Below are positions 1-8,022 of a stretch of 64,000 nucleotides of DNA, one piece after another. Position 1 is the stretch's first letter. Every line of letters begins with the position of its first letter. Origin of the DNA: Sphingopyxis italica (GTDB lineage: Bacteria; Pseudomonadota; Alphaproteobacteria; Sphingomonadales; Sphingomonadaceae); the NCBI RefSeq assembly GCF_011926545.1, contig NZ_JAATIT010000001.1:1-64000 (forward strand). The letters run 5' to 3'. A program made the translations under genes and the position numbers. The notes under the pieces were generated by a model, which made no database searches, was not told the DNA's origin, and was given only the letters and a program-made list of their open reading frames with translations.

Positions 1-177
1 TCGAATTGAAGACTAAGCGTTCGCTCGCACGCGATTCAGGGGCATCATAGTCGCCAGCCAACGACGAGGACAACGTCCGCTCCCCACCCCAAAGCGGCCA
101 TGCCTTCCGCGTGGAGGGCATGGCTTGGGCGACGCCAACAGATTCTGATACCGTAACCGATAACGACGGCCCACGGA
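1..177. other. Left-edge stretch with no recognised gene
   Basis: No convincing coding region or RNA is visible here. The one structure is a hairpin at 97-124 whose arms (GCCATGCC and GGCATGGC) are perfectly complementary around a 12-base loop. It could end transcription of the small gene to its right, which reads leftward, but no T-run follows it. Confidence 0.4.
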
Positions 178-333
178 TCAGGGCTGCAACAGCGCCGGAA
201 TGATCCATACGGCCGACAGCACGATGATCACAGCGATCAGCGAAATAGCCAGTACATAGCGGACATTATGTCCTTTTACCCCGCTGCTTGCCTCGGTCTC
301 GGTCACTTCGACATGGTCATCGACGACTTTCAT
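178..333 (-). CDS. Small single-pass membrane protein, 51 aa, unknown function
   Basis: This reading frame encodes 51 residues beginning MKVVDDHVEVTET and ending in a hydrophobic helix of about 22 residues (roughly residues 27-48, ending WIIPALLQP). The first 20 residues are acidic and polar, so a single-span protein with a short cytoplasmic tail is likely. A good ribosome-binding site, AGGGAG, sits 7 bases before the ATG, which supports a real gene. It lies downstream of rnpB on the same strand. I do not recognise a family. Expression is not proven; the SD and the clean membrane helix are the evidence. Confidence 0.6.
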   Translation of the reverse strand: MKVVDDHVEVTETEASSGVKGHNVRYVLAISLIAVIIVLSAVWIIPALLQP

Positions 334-407
334 GGGTTCGCTCCCTTTCTGGTTCCTTCAGAACGCGGCCCGTGCACGGGCGTTCCCGCACGCGGGGCTG
401 GAGAGAG

Positions 408-795
408 TTGCCAGAGGGTCTGTAAGCCGGGTTCTGTCCACCCCGTTGCCGGGGATAGGCGATCATTCCTCTAGGCGAACGGTTACCCGAACGCTCGAGC
501 AGTCAACCCGGACGGCGGGGCCGGAACCGACCCTGGATTTCTCCGTGCCATCCCTATTCGACCTTGCTCCCGGTGGGGTTTGCCATGCCGCGTCCGTTAC
601 CGTCCGCGCGGTGCGCTCTTACCGCACCCTTTCACCTTTCGCCGGGCCGAAGCCTTTGGCGGTCTGCTCTCTGTGGCACTTTCCCTGAACCGGTCCGAGG
701 ACCGGCCCGCCGGACGTTATCCGGCACCGTAGTTTCCGTGGAGCCCGGACTTTCCTCCCCCGCTTGCGCGGCGGCGATCGCCCGACCCTCTGGCA
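408..795 (-). ncRNA. rnpB: RNase P RNA (bacterial type A)
   Basis: This is the catalytic RNA of RNase P, which trims the 5' leader of tRNA precursors. Read on the minus strand, the 5' end carries the conserved GAGGAAAGTCCGGGCTCC block (around 740-757) and the 3' end carries the complementary ACAGAACCCGGCTTACAG block (around 419-436). The two ends pair to form helix P1: GCCAGAGGGTC (784-794) with GACCCTCTGGC (410-420). The length of about 388 nt is normal for type A. A perfect 14-base palindrome (370-383, GCCCGTGCACGGGC) lies just downstream. The exact ends are set from P1 and may be off by a few bases. Confidence 0.95.
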
Positions 796-801
796 AGGAT
801 G

Positions 802-830
802 ATTATAAGCCTTCCGGCCGGGTTTGACGA
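802..830 (-). promoter_or_regulatory. Predicted sigma-70-type promoter of rnpB
   Basis: On the minus strand a perfect TATAAT (802-807) lies about 7 bases before the 5' end of rnpB. With 17-base spacing, TCGTCA (825-830) is a 4-of-6 match to the -35 consensus. A TTGACT also exists at 830-835, but its 22-base spacing is too long. The site touches the amidase stop codon, so rnpB probably has its own start independent of the che genes. Confidence 0.65.
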
Positions 831-831
831 G

Positions 832-1521
832 TCAATTGCCCTCGGGCTGCGGCAGCAGCAGCGCGAGCAGGATCGCGCGGCATTCGCCGTCGATCGTGCC
901 GTCGATCAGTTCGGGGCGGAAACGCCGCTGAAAGGCCACCGTCGCGGCGAAGCCGTCGGTCACGTCATAGCCGAAACGTTCGAGCGCGAGCAGGAAGCCC
1001 GCGTCGGTCCACAAGGGGTCGGTGAGCTTCCGGGTCGGGCGCGGCAACGCGAGGCGGCGGCGCGCGAGTTCTTCCCACGGAAAAAGCTCGCCCGGATCCT
1101 GCTTGCGTGTCGGGGCGATATCCGAATGGCCGACGACGTTGCCGCGGGTGATCGCGTGGGCGTCCTTGATCATGTGGACGAGGCGGACGACCGAGGCGAC
1201 CTGCGGGTCGGGAAAGGGGACATAGCCCCATTCATGCCCCGGATTGACGATCTCGATCCCGACGCTCGCGGAATTGATGTCGCTGACCCCGCGCCAATGC
1301 GATTTGCCCGCGTGCCAGGCGCGCTTGTCCTCGGGCACCATATGGGTGATCTGGCCGTCCTCGCTGACGACATAGTGTGCCGACACCTTCGCCTCGGGAT
1401 CGGCAAGCCGATCAATGGCTTCGGCACCGGTCTTCATACCGGTATAGTGGAGAATGATCATCGAAACGGGCAGCGAACGCTCGTCGAAATTGGGAGACCA
1501 GCGTTCGATAAAATCGCTCAT
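832..1521 (-). CDS. N-acetylmuramoyl-L-alanine amidase (AmpD/AmiD type)
   Basis: A zinc amidase that removes the peptide from N-acetylmuramic acid in murein fragments. The product is 229 aa. Amidase_2 domain residues are visible: H25 (IILHYTG), H132 (VVGHSDIAPTRK) and D142 (QDPGELFPW), the usual metal ligands. Residues 165-225 resemble a peptidoglycan-binding helical domain, as in AmiD. No signal peptide is seen, so it may act in the cytoplasm on recycled muropeptides. The start is the ATG beginning MSDFIERW; the frame stays open far upstream but that part is a shadow of cheR. It follows cheR on the same strand, separated by an inverted-repeat element. Confidence 0.9.
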   Translation of the reverse strand: MSDFIERWSPNFDERSLPVSMIILHYTGMKTGAEAIDRLADPEAKVSAHYVVSEDGQITHMVPEDKRAWHAGKSHWRGVSDINSASVGIEIVNPGHEWGYVPFPDPQVASVVRLVHMIKDAHAITRGNVVGHSDIAPTRKQDPGELFPWEELARRRLALPRPTRKLTDPLWTDAGFLLALERFGYDVTDGFAATVAFQRRFRPELIDGTIDGECRAILLALLLPQPEGN

Positions 1522-1601
1522 GCGCTTTGCGGGCCCGTCCTGTTCTTGCCAGTCCGTCGATTGCGCCAGCGGGGCGCAAAAAGCAAGGCGGAGCCTGTTC
1601 T

Positions 1602-1749
1602 CTAGGACGGATCGACATTCAGGAGATGGCGAGTCGAAAATGGTGGTTTTCCGTGACCCGGAGCGCAGCGTGCTTTCTGCACGTGAGCACCGGAAGCGCG
1701 GAAGGCCGCCATTTGCAGGCCGCCAGAACTGAATGTCGATCCGTCCTAG
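1602..1749. repeat. MITE-like element with perfect 21-bp terminal inverted repeats
   Basis: The arms at 1602-1622 and 1729-1749 are exact reverse complements (core GGACGGATCGACATTCAG) and enclose about 106 bp of non-coding sequence. Both ends finish in CTAG. The right arm contains the TAG stop codon of cheR (1746-1748), so the element lies at the 3' end of cheR and fills most of the gap to the amidase gene. The size and symmetry fit a miniature inverted-repeat element. From memory, similar sequences recur in sphingomonad genomes. Confidence 0.75.
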
Positions 1750-2603
1750 GCCGCGGCTGCGCTGCGCACCTGCTGATCGGCGGGTTCGTAAAGGCCGCGC
1801 AGGCGCGGGCTGGCAACGAACTGGTCGGTCTGCCCAAGCACCGTTTCGCCCGCGCCGAGCACGAGGAAGCTTTGCGGCGCAGCCATCGCGCGCAGCCGCG
1901 CGAACGCCTTCTGCCGCATCGGCGCCGAAAAATAGAGAAGCAGGTTGCGGCAGAAGATGAGGTCGGCGGGGCTTGCCAGCGGCGGCCGGTCGATAAGCAT
2001 ATTCTGCACCGAAAAATCGATCCGGCGCCTGATGTCCGCCTTGGCAAGCCAGCCGCCCTCGGTCTGGTCGAACCAGCGCACCATGCGCTGCACGGGCAGC
2101 CCGCGCTGGATCTCGAACTGGGTGTAGAGGCCGACGCGCGCGCGGCCGATCGCATGATGGCTGACGTCGGTGCCGACGATGTCGACCTGCCACCCTGCCC
2201 ATTTCGCGCCCTGTTCGGCGATCAGCATCGCCATCGAATAGGCTTCCTGCCCCGTCGACACGCCGCAATGCCAGATCGTCAGCCGCCGGCGCAGCTTGTT
2301 GATCTCGCGAATTCGTTCGAGCGCGGTCGCAGCTATCTCGTCGAAAACGCTGTATTCGCGATAGAAATAGGTTTCGTTATTGAGCATCGCATCGACCGTG
2401 TCGTCGAGCAATTGCCGGCTGTTCGACGTGACGAGCGCGGCGACCAGCGCGTCGAGATCGGCGATGCCGTGACGCTGCATCACGGGTTTGAGCGACATTT
2501 CGATCCGCCATATGCGGCTGGGCGAAAGCGTCTGGCCGGTGCGCGATTCGAGCACGCCCATCAGGACGCGATACGCCGATTCGCTGGCGCTGCTCCCCAT
2601 CAT
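1746..2603 (-). CDS. cheR: Chemotaxis protein methyltransferase CheR
   Basis: This enzyme methylates glutamates on chemoreceptors with S-adenosylmethionine, opposing CheB. The product is 285 aa, a usual length. An N-terminal CheR all-alpha domain (about 10-75) is followed by the methyltransferase fold with the SAM loop (IWHCGVSTGQEAYSMAM), the acidic GTDVSHHAIGRA strand and the FCRNLLLYF motif. The ATG overlaps the cheB stop in an ATGA, so translation is probably coupled. The TAG stop falls inside the terminal repeat of the neighbouring MITE-like element, giving a C terminus of RSAAAA. Confidence 0.95.
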   Translation of the reverse strand: MMGSSASESAYRVLMGVLESRTGQTLSPSRIWRIEMSLKPVMQRHGIADLDALVAALVTSNSRQLLDDTVDAMLNNETYFYREYSVFDEIAATALERIREINKLRRRLTIWHCGVSTGQEAYSMAMLIAEQGAKWAGWQVDIVGTDVSHHAIGRARVGLYTQFEIQRGLPVQRMVRWFDQTEGGWLAKADIRRRIDFSVQNMLIDRPPLASPADLIFCRNLLLYFSAPMRQKAFARLRAMAAPQSFLVLGAGETVLGQTDQFVASPRLRGLYEPADQQVRSAAAA

Positions 2604-3712
2604 GGCTTGCGTCGCCCCGGCCCGCGACCTTGCAGGAAACTGCCGAGCATCAGCGCGATCGCATCGGGGTTGAGCGTCGCCGCGGCGATGCCCGACTTCG
2701 CCACCGCGCCCGGCATCCCCCAGATCACACAGCTTTCGGGCGCCTGCGCGAAGATCGTGCCGCCCGCCTGCTTCAGCCGCGCCGCGCCGATCGCGCCGTC
2801 GCGGCCCATGCCGCTGAGGACCACCGCAATGCCGCCCTTGCCATAGACGTCGGCGACCGAATCGAGCATCGGGTCGGCCGACGGGCAGCAGCCATTGTCG
2901 ACCGCGCGGCGGTCGAGCGCGATTTCGCGGCGCCGTCGGCCCTCGACGACGATCAGATGCGCGTCGCCGGGGGCGAGATAGATGGCGTTCGGTTCGATCG
3001 CCATCCCCGCTTCGGCGACGCGCACGCGGCGCGTGGTCATCGTCCCGATCTGCTTGGCGTAAAATTCCATGAACGCGCCGGGCAGATGCTGGGTCAGCAG
3101 GATCGGCGCGCTGATCCTGGGATCGAGGTGGGCGAGGAAGTTGGTGAAGGCGGGAATGCCGCCGGTCGAGGCCGCGACCGCGATACACTCGATCGGCTGG
3201 TCGGTGTCGATCGCGAGCGCGGCGGGCGCCGGTACGCGGCGTTCGGCGACCGGCAGCGGCACCGGATGATCCTGCTGATGGCCGAGCGACATGATCCGCT
3301 CGGTCAGCACCTCGGCAAAGCGCCCCGAAAAGCTGCCGCGTCCCGGCTTGGCGAGCGTGTCGCTGGCACCGAGCGCGAGGGCTTCGATCGCCGCGGGGCC
3401 GCCCTCGACGCAGTTGGACGAGAGGATGAGGACGCGGGCCTTTTCGGCGCGTTCCAATATATGCGGCAACGCGTCGAGGCCGTTCATGCCCGGCATCTCG
3501 ACGTCGAGCACGACGACATCGACGGGCTCGCGCGAGAGATAGTCGAGCGCATCCTGCGCCGAGGCGACCGAGGCGCAGATCTTGAGCCCCGCGCGCTGGT
3601 CGACGATCCGTTCGAGGATGCTGCGAACGACGAGGCTGTCGTCGACGAGCATCACGCGCAGCGTGCGCGCGGTTGGCTCGCTGTCCGGTATCAGAGGCTG
3701 CGGCTGGGCCAC
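2600..3712 (-). CDS. cheB: Chemotaxis response regulator protein-glutamate methylesterase CheB
   Basis: CheB removes methyl groups from chemoreceptors (and can deamidate glutamines) when phosphorylated by CheA. The product is 370 aa. A receiver domain (about 18-140) has the DD pair at 24-25 and the phospho-acceptor D70 (VVLDVEMPG). The methylesterase domain (about 175-360) shows the serine in VAASTGG, the histidine in LLTQHLPGAF and the aspartate in LSGMGRDGAIG, a complete triad. It begins 10 bases after the cheY stop and overlaps cheR by 4 bases, so it belongs to the che operon. Confidence 0.95.
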   Translation of the reverse strand: MAQPQPLIPDSEPTARTLRVMLVDDSLVVRSILERIVDQRAGLKICASVASAQDALDYLSREPVDVVVLDVEMPGMNGLDALPHILERAEKARVLILSSNCVEGGPAAIEALALGASDTLAKPGRGSFSGRFAEVLTERIMSLGHQQDHPVPLPVAERRVPAPAALAIDTDQPIECIAVAASTGGIPAFTNFLAHLDPRISAPILLTQHLPGAFMEFYAKQIGTMTTRRVRVAEAGMAIEPNAIYLAPGDAHLIVVEGRRRREIALDRRAVDNGCCPSADPMLDSVADVYGKGGIAVVLSGMGRDGAIGAARLKQAGGTIFAQAPESCVIWGMPGAVAKSGIAAATLNPDAIALMLGSFLQGRGPGRRKP

Positions 3713-3722
3713 GGAAAGAACC

Positions 3723-4097
3723 TCAGGCGATGCCGACGAGCTGCAATTTTCCTTCGAGCGTCTCGCGGTCGAACGGCTTCATCACATATTCGTCGGCGCC
3801 CGCCTCGATCGCGGCGCGGATATGGTCGATGCTGTTTTCGGTGGTGCAGAAAACGACGCGCGGCCGTTCCTGATGCCCATAATCGAGATCGTTGAACGCG
3901 CCGAGAAACTCCATGCCGCTCATCACCGGCATGTTCCAGTCGAGCAGGATGACGTCGGGACGATTGGCGCGGCAGAAGGTTAGCGCCTCCTGCCCGTCGG
4001 CCGCTTCATCGACGGCAAAGGCCATGCTTTCAAGGATATGGCGCGCGACCTTACGAATGACTTTGCTGTCATCGACGACCAGACAAGATTTCGACAT
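3723..4097 (-). CDS. cheY: Chemotaxis response regulator CheY
   Basis: A stand-alone receiver domain of 124 aa that carries the signal from CheA to its target, normally the flagellar switch. Visible residues are the acidic pair D9-D10, the phospho-acceptor D53 (ILLDWNMPVMSG), and the lysine of the VMKPFDR loop. There is no output domain. A GGAG ribosome-binding site precedes the ATG. The gene is separated from cheW by about 320 bp that hold an inverted-repeat element, an unusual gap inside an otherwise tightly overlapping operon. No flagellar or receptor genes are in the window, so its target cannot be read from context. Confidence 0.93.
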   Translation of the reverse strand: MSKSCLVVDDSKVIRKVARHILESMAFAVDEAADGQEALTFCRANRPDVILLDWNMPVMSGMEFLGAFNDLDYGHQERPRVVFCTTENSIDHIRAAIEAGADEYVMKPFDRETLEGKLQLVGIA

Positions 4098-4187
4098 GCA
4101 ATTAACTCCGACCCCCGGGAATTTGGGATACTTACCGCCAAGGCGTGTGCAGCCCGTTAATAGACGGCCAGATTCATGCCGCCTTTA

Positions 4188-4453
4188 AGGGTCGGGACCG
4201 ATTAAATGCGCGATCGAGGCGTCGAAATGGCGAAGATATCGGGTGCGGGTGGCCGCCGCAGGTAGCATCGCTACCCGCAAGGTCACGCGGGCCCGAGATC
4301 GAAGCCATTTCGGCGTCCCTTCGGGATTTGATCGATTTTGCCCATGGCGTCGTCAGCAAGTCTTGAAATATCGACATATTCCTACGCCTTGCTTCCTCGC
4401 CCTGAGCAAAATCGCTTCAAACCTCGACCGCGCATTTAATCGGTCCCGACCCT
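4188..4453. repeat. Inverted-repeat element with 32-bp arms inside the che operon
   Basis: The arms at 4188-4219 and 4422-4453 are reverse complements with one mismatch in 32 (core GGGTCGGGACCGATTAAATG). The element spans 266 bp and fills most of the 4098-4416 stretch, where no gene is supported. An open frame at 4174-4377 on the minus strand runs through it but resembles no protein I know. The right arm lies inside the 3' end of cheW, and the cheW stop (4417-4419) is within the element. It is unrelated in sequence to the element at 1602-1749. Confidence 0.75.
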
Positions 4454-4878
4454 GAGGCTGGCAGCATGATAAAGTTGGACGGGTCGACGACGAGCAGCGA
4501 GGCGCCCCGATATTCGATCATCGCATCGGCGACGCGCGCCCAGCCGGGAAGCAGCTTTCCGGCGATGCGCGTCTCGGGCGCCTCGATGAAGCAGACATCC
4601 TCGATCTCGTCGGCGATCAGCGCATAGCCATGCTCGGCGACCTCGACGACGATCACCCGCTGGCCGGGCGCGACGGGCACATCGGAAAGGCCGATGACGA
4701 CATGCGGGTCGATGAGGGTGAAGACGCGGCTGCGCAGCGCGAAGAGCCCCGCGACATGCGGCGGCGCGCCTGGCACCTCGACCGGCGTTCCGACGGTGAC
4801 CACCGAATGGATCGCGCGGCTGCGCAGCGCGACCCGCGTATCGGCGATGCGCGCGACGAGATAGAGGTTTTCCATCAT
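4417..4878 (-). CDS. cheW: Chemotaxis coupling protein CheW
   Basis: CheW bridges CheA and the chemoreceptors. The product is 153 aa and is a single CheW domain (VARIADTRVALRSRAIHSVV, then GLFALRSRVFTLIDPHVVIG and YALIADEIEDV). The start is the ATG at 4876-4878, overlapping the cheA stop as ATGA; the frame is open upstream but that is a shadow of cheA. The last eleven or so residues (ending GPIKCAVEV) and the stop codon are encoded by the inverted-repeat element at 4188-4453. The native C terminus may therefore have been replaced, although the conserved fold appears complete before that point. Confidence 0.9.
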   Translation of the reverse strand: MMENLYLVARIADTRVALRSRAIHSVVTVGTPVEVPGAPPHVAGLFALRSRVFTLIDPHVVIGLSDVPVAPGQRVIVVEVAEHGYALIADEIEDVCFIEAPETRIAGKLLPGWARVADAMIEYRGASLLVVDPSNFIMLPASGSGPIKCAVEV

Positions 4879-7265
4879 GCGGCTTCTCCCCCGACGCTGC
4901 GGCGCATCGCGTCGAGCAGCGCCTGGCGATCGTAACGATAGACGCTTTCGTCCTCCGGCCCCGTCGCTGCGATCGCTGCGCGCAGCCGGATCACCGGCAC
5001 CCCGCCGCCGATATGCGAGCAAGCCTCGCCGTCACCCGTAAGGCAGAGCAAGACGTCGGGCGCCTCGTCGGACGGATCACCGTCCGCGATCACCCGGTAG
5101 CCGGCACCGCGCAGGATCGGCGCCAGGAAATTGTCGCCCCAGCCGTCGCGATCGTCGGCGAGGCGGCAGATCGGCTGGCGCTGTGCCGGCGCAGCGACCG
5201 CGGCATATTGCTCCATCAACCAGAAGGGATCGAGGAGCTCGACCGGCTCGCCGCCGACGAGCACGACACCCGCGATCAGCCCGGGCGCGGCCGAAGGCTG
5301 CACCGCGTCGGGCAGGCGCACGATGTCGATCACCTCGGCGATCGGATAGCAGAGCACCGCCTGGCCGTCGTAGAGGCGAAGGAGCTTCAGCGTTCCCTCG
5401 CCCCCCGGCAGCGCCGCGGCGTGAACGGGGAAGATATCCTCACCGACCCGGACCTGTATCCGTCCCGCGCTTTCGAACAGGCTCGATACCGGCACCTCCT
5501 CGACCCGCTCGATCACCGACAGGCGGACGCCGCGAATGCGGGCGTTCGTGTCGCGGAAGAGGAGCAACTGCGCGGCATTGCGCGCCGCCACCGTCTCGGC
5601 TTCGGCCTCGGCGGCTTGGCCCTGGCTGCGGCCCGCTTCGTTCGCGTCGATCGCCGCGGCGGCGAGCAGGCCCTGAACGTCGAGCAGCAGCACCGGGCGG
5701 CCGTTATCGGGAAGCGTCGTGCCCGCATAAAGCCCCGTCGCCATGATCATCGGCGCGGCGGGCTTGATCACCAATTCCTCCTGATCGTGGATCGCGGAGA
5801 CGCTCAGCGCATAGCTTTGCCCCTGCCCCGGCCGGACGATGACGAGCGCGCGGTCGTCGACGTCGTCGTCCTGATGGCGCTCGCGACCGAGCACCGCTTC
5901 GAGGCGAAGCAGCGGATATTGCTTGCCGCGCACCGTGGCCAACTCGCCGCCGCCGACCCGGTCGATCCGCACCGTATCGGCGCCCTCGAGCAGGATTTCG
6001 CGCACGGCGCCACGCGGCACCGCGAAATATTGTCCCGCCGCGCGCACCATCAGGCCCGATATGATCGTCAGCGTCATCGGCACGCGCAGCAGGATCGCCA
6101 GCCCCCGACCCTCATCATTGCGCAGTTCGACGACCCCGCCGATCTTTTCGACATTCGCCTTGACGATATCCATGCCGACGCCGCGGCCCGAGATGGCGGT
6201 AACCTTTGCAGCGGTGGAAAATCCGGGCCGGAAGATCAGCTCGAGCTTTTCCTTCGGCCCCAGCGCCCGCGCTTCGGCCGCGGTCACAAGGCGCGCCGCA
6301 ACGGCTTTCGCGACGAGCGCATCGGGAGAGAGCCCGCGGCCGTCATCGCGGATTTCGATTTCGATCTGATTGCCCGACTGGCGCGCCGACACCGAAATCG
6401 TCGCGGTAATCTCCTTGCCCGCCGCGACGCGATCCTCGAGCGGCTCGACGCCGTGATCGATCGCGTTGCGGACGATATGGATCAGCGGATCGCGGATATT
6501 CTCCATCATTTCGCGGTCGAGTTCGACCTCGCCGCCGCTCGTCTGAAAGGCGATCTTTTTGCCCATGTCCTGCGCGAGGTCGCGGACGACGCGCGGCAGC
6601 GGCGCGAACAGCTTGTCGATCCGCTGCATCCGCATCTGGCTGACCGACTGGCGCATGCCGGCGATCGAATCGGACAGGCGGTCGAACGAGGCGATCAGCG
6701 ACAGGTCCGCACCCGATTCGCGGAGCATCCGGGCGAATTCGTTGCGCGCGAGCACGATGTCGGTGACACCCGTCATCACGCTGTCGAGCAGCGGCAGCGG
6801 CACGCGGATCGAACGCCAGCCCTGCAGATCGGCGCCGAGATCATCCTCCCGGCGCAGCGGAACCCCCGCGATTTCGAGCGACGCATTCTCCTCGCCCGCG
6901 CGTTCGGCAAGCGCGCCGATCACGTCGCGGTCGTCACCCGCCGGCTCGGTGCCATCGCGGCCCAGCGCGGCGCACAACTCGTTCAGCCGGTCGACGATGC
7001 CGAGCACCCCGGTGACGAGCGCGGCGTTGGCGACGCGGTTGCCGCGGCGCACCTGATCGAGCGCGTCTTCGGCGGCGTGCGACAGCGCCGTCACCCGCGG
7101 CAAGGCGAGGAATCCCGAGCTGCCCTTGATCGTGTGCACGAAGCGGAAAATGGCGTCGAGCTGCGCGCGGTCGGCGGGATCGGCCTCCCACGCCACGATC
7201 GCCCCGCCCGCTTCGGCGAGGATTTCCGCCGTTTCGGCCAAAAAGTCGTTCAGCAGATCGTCCAT
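4875..7265 (-). CDS. cheA: Chemotaxis histidine kinase CheA with a second CheW-like domain and a degenerate receiver tail
   Basis: CheA is the sensor kinase that phosphorylates CheY and CheB. The product is 796 aa, longer than usual. Domains in order: HPt about 1-105 with the phospho-acceptor H44 (VHTIKGSSGF); dimerisation helices about 155-225; ATPase about 226-395 with N267, DDGRG at 308-312 and GRGVGM at 361-366; a CheW domain about 398-540; a second CheW-like domain about 565-690; and about 700-790 resembling a receiver domain in which the expected phospho-aspartate strand reads PDVLLCLTG with no Asp. No CheY-binding P2 domain is obvious. The first gene of the che operon; ATG at 7263-7265. 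Confidence 0.93.
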   Translation of the reverse strand: MDDLLNDFLAETAEILAEAGGAIVAWEADPADRAQLDAIFRFVHTIKGSSGFLALPRVTALSHAAEDALDQVRRGNRVANAALVTGVLGIVDRLNELCAALGRDGTEPAGDDRDVIGALAERAGEENASLEIAGVPLRREDDLGADLQGWRSIRVPLPLLDSVMTGVTDIVLARNEFARMLRESGADLSLIASFDRLSDSIAGMRQSVSQMRMQRIDKLFAPLPRVVRDLAQDMGKKIAFQTSGGEVELDREMMENIRDPLIHIVRNAIDHGVEPLEDRVAAGKEITATISVSARQSGNQIEIEIRDDGRGLSPDALVAKAVAARLVTAAEARALGPKEKLELIFRPGFSTAAKVTAISGRGVGMDIVKANVEKIGGVVELRNDEGRGLAILLRVPMTLTIISGLMVRAAGQYFAVPRGAVREILLEGADTVRIDRVGGGELATVRGKQYPLLRLEAVLGRERHQDDDVDDRALVIVRPGQGQSYALSVSAIHDQEELVIKPAAPMIMATGLYAGTTLPDNGRPVLLLDVQGLLAAAAIDANEAGRSQGQAAEAEAETVAARNAAQLLLFRDTNARIRGVRLSVIERVEEVPVSSLFESAGRIQVRVGEDIFPVHAAALPGGEGTLKLLRLYDGQAVLCYPIAEVIDIVRLPDAVQPSAAPGLIAGVVLVGGEPVELLDPFWLMEQYAAVAAPAQRQPICRLADDRDGWGDNFLAPILRGAGYRVIADGDPSDEAPDVLLCLTGDGEACSHIGGGVPVIRLRAAIAATGPEDESVYRYDRQALLDAMRRSVGGEAA

Positions 7266-7464
7266 CGCCGTATCGGTGCGCCCCAAAAAACAGAGGCTCC
7301 ACCATGGCCGACAATGGTTAAGTTTGGCTTTACTTGCGCCAGTCCGGCGGCGGGAAAGCGGGGCAAACCCTTCTTTCGCGGCCGCTTGGCGCGGCGGGCT
7401 GGCCGCGTGCGGAACCCTGCCCGCGGCCGCGCGTATTCGGCAGGAGCTGATCGGGAGGAATTTC

Positions 7465-8022
7465 ATGCAATCGAAGATGTTTACGCTGGCGGGCGCGGCG
7501 GCTTTGGCGCTGGCTGCATGCACGGCGAAGGAAAAGCCGACGCAAGACAGCACCGCAGACGCCCCCACCGGCGGCGTGACGCGCGAGGAGGCCAAAGCCG
7601 AACCCGATGCGCCGCCGGTCACCCCGATGCCCGCCGCGACAGTGATCCAGTCCCAGCCTGGACCGGACGGATCGCAGGTCGACCTGCTTTCGGTCAAGGT
7701 CACCGGCGACATCCTGACCGTCGCCATGCGCTGTTCGAGCCCCGAGCGATATAATCGGGAATCGATCCGGGTCGCCCAGATCAGCGTGATCGACGATGCC
7801 ACGTCGCAGCGCATCGGCGTGCTGAAAGACAATGAAGGCAATGCGATGGTGTCGAACCTCGTCCGCAGCAGCAGTCCGGACAACGACAATATGATGGTCG
7901 ATTGCACATCCAAACCCGGGGTGATGTGGGCCAAATTCCCCGCACCGCCGGCCACCAGCGCGACCGTTTCGATCAACCTTCCCGGGGTCGCGCCCTTCGA
8001 CGGCATTCCCGTCCAGCGATGA
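7465..8022 (+). CDS. Lipoprotein of unknown function, 185 aa
   Basis: An exported lipoprotein: MQSKMFTLAGAAALALAAC is a signal peptide with lipobox LAAC and modified Cys at 19. A proline- and alanine-rich linker follows to about residue 65. The rest is a compact domain of predicted beta character with two cysteines (MRCSSPER and VDCTSKPG) and the ending VAPFDGIPVQR. I do not recognise the family. A strong GGGAGGA ribosome-binding site precedes the ATG. The stop overlaps the start of the OmpA-family gene as ATGA, so the two are probably made together and may act together in the envelope. Confidence 0.8.
   Translation: MQSKMFTLAGAAALALAACTAKEKPTQDSTADAPTGGVTREEAKAEPDAPPVTPMPAATVIQSQPGPDGSQVDLLSVKVTGDILTVAMRCSSPERYNRESIRVAQISVIDDATSQRIGVLKDNEGNAMVSNLVRSSSPDNDNMMVDCTSKPGVMWAKFPAPPATSATVSINLPGVAPFDGIPVQR

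Noticed and set aside
153..164. GTAACCGATAAC near the left edge
   Set aside because: Two mismatches to the palindrome and no sugar gene nearby.
332..827. Plus-strand frames over the rnpB region
   Set aside because: They are the antisense of a structured RNA with conserved RNase P motifs.
1602..4453. Possibility that the inverted repeats are remnants of insertion sequences
   Set aside because: No transposase fragment could be recognised in the 106-bp or 202-bp interiors; they are called MITE-like instead.
5013..7754. Long plus-strand frame of 913 codons opposite cheA
   Set aside because: It is a high-GC antisense shadow: Arg-, Asp- and His-rich without domains, while the minus strand encodes a complete CheA.
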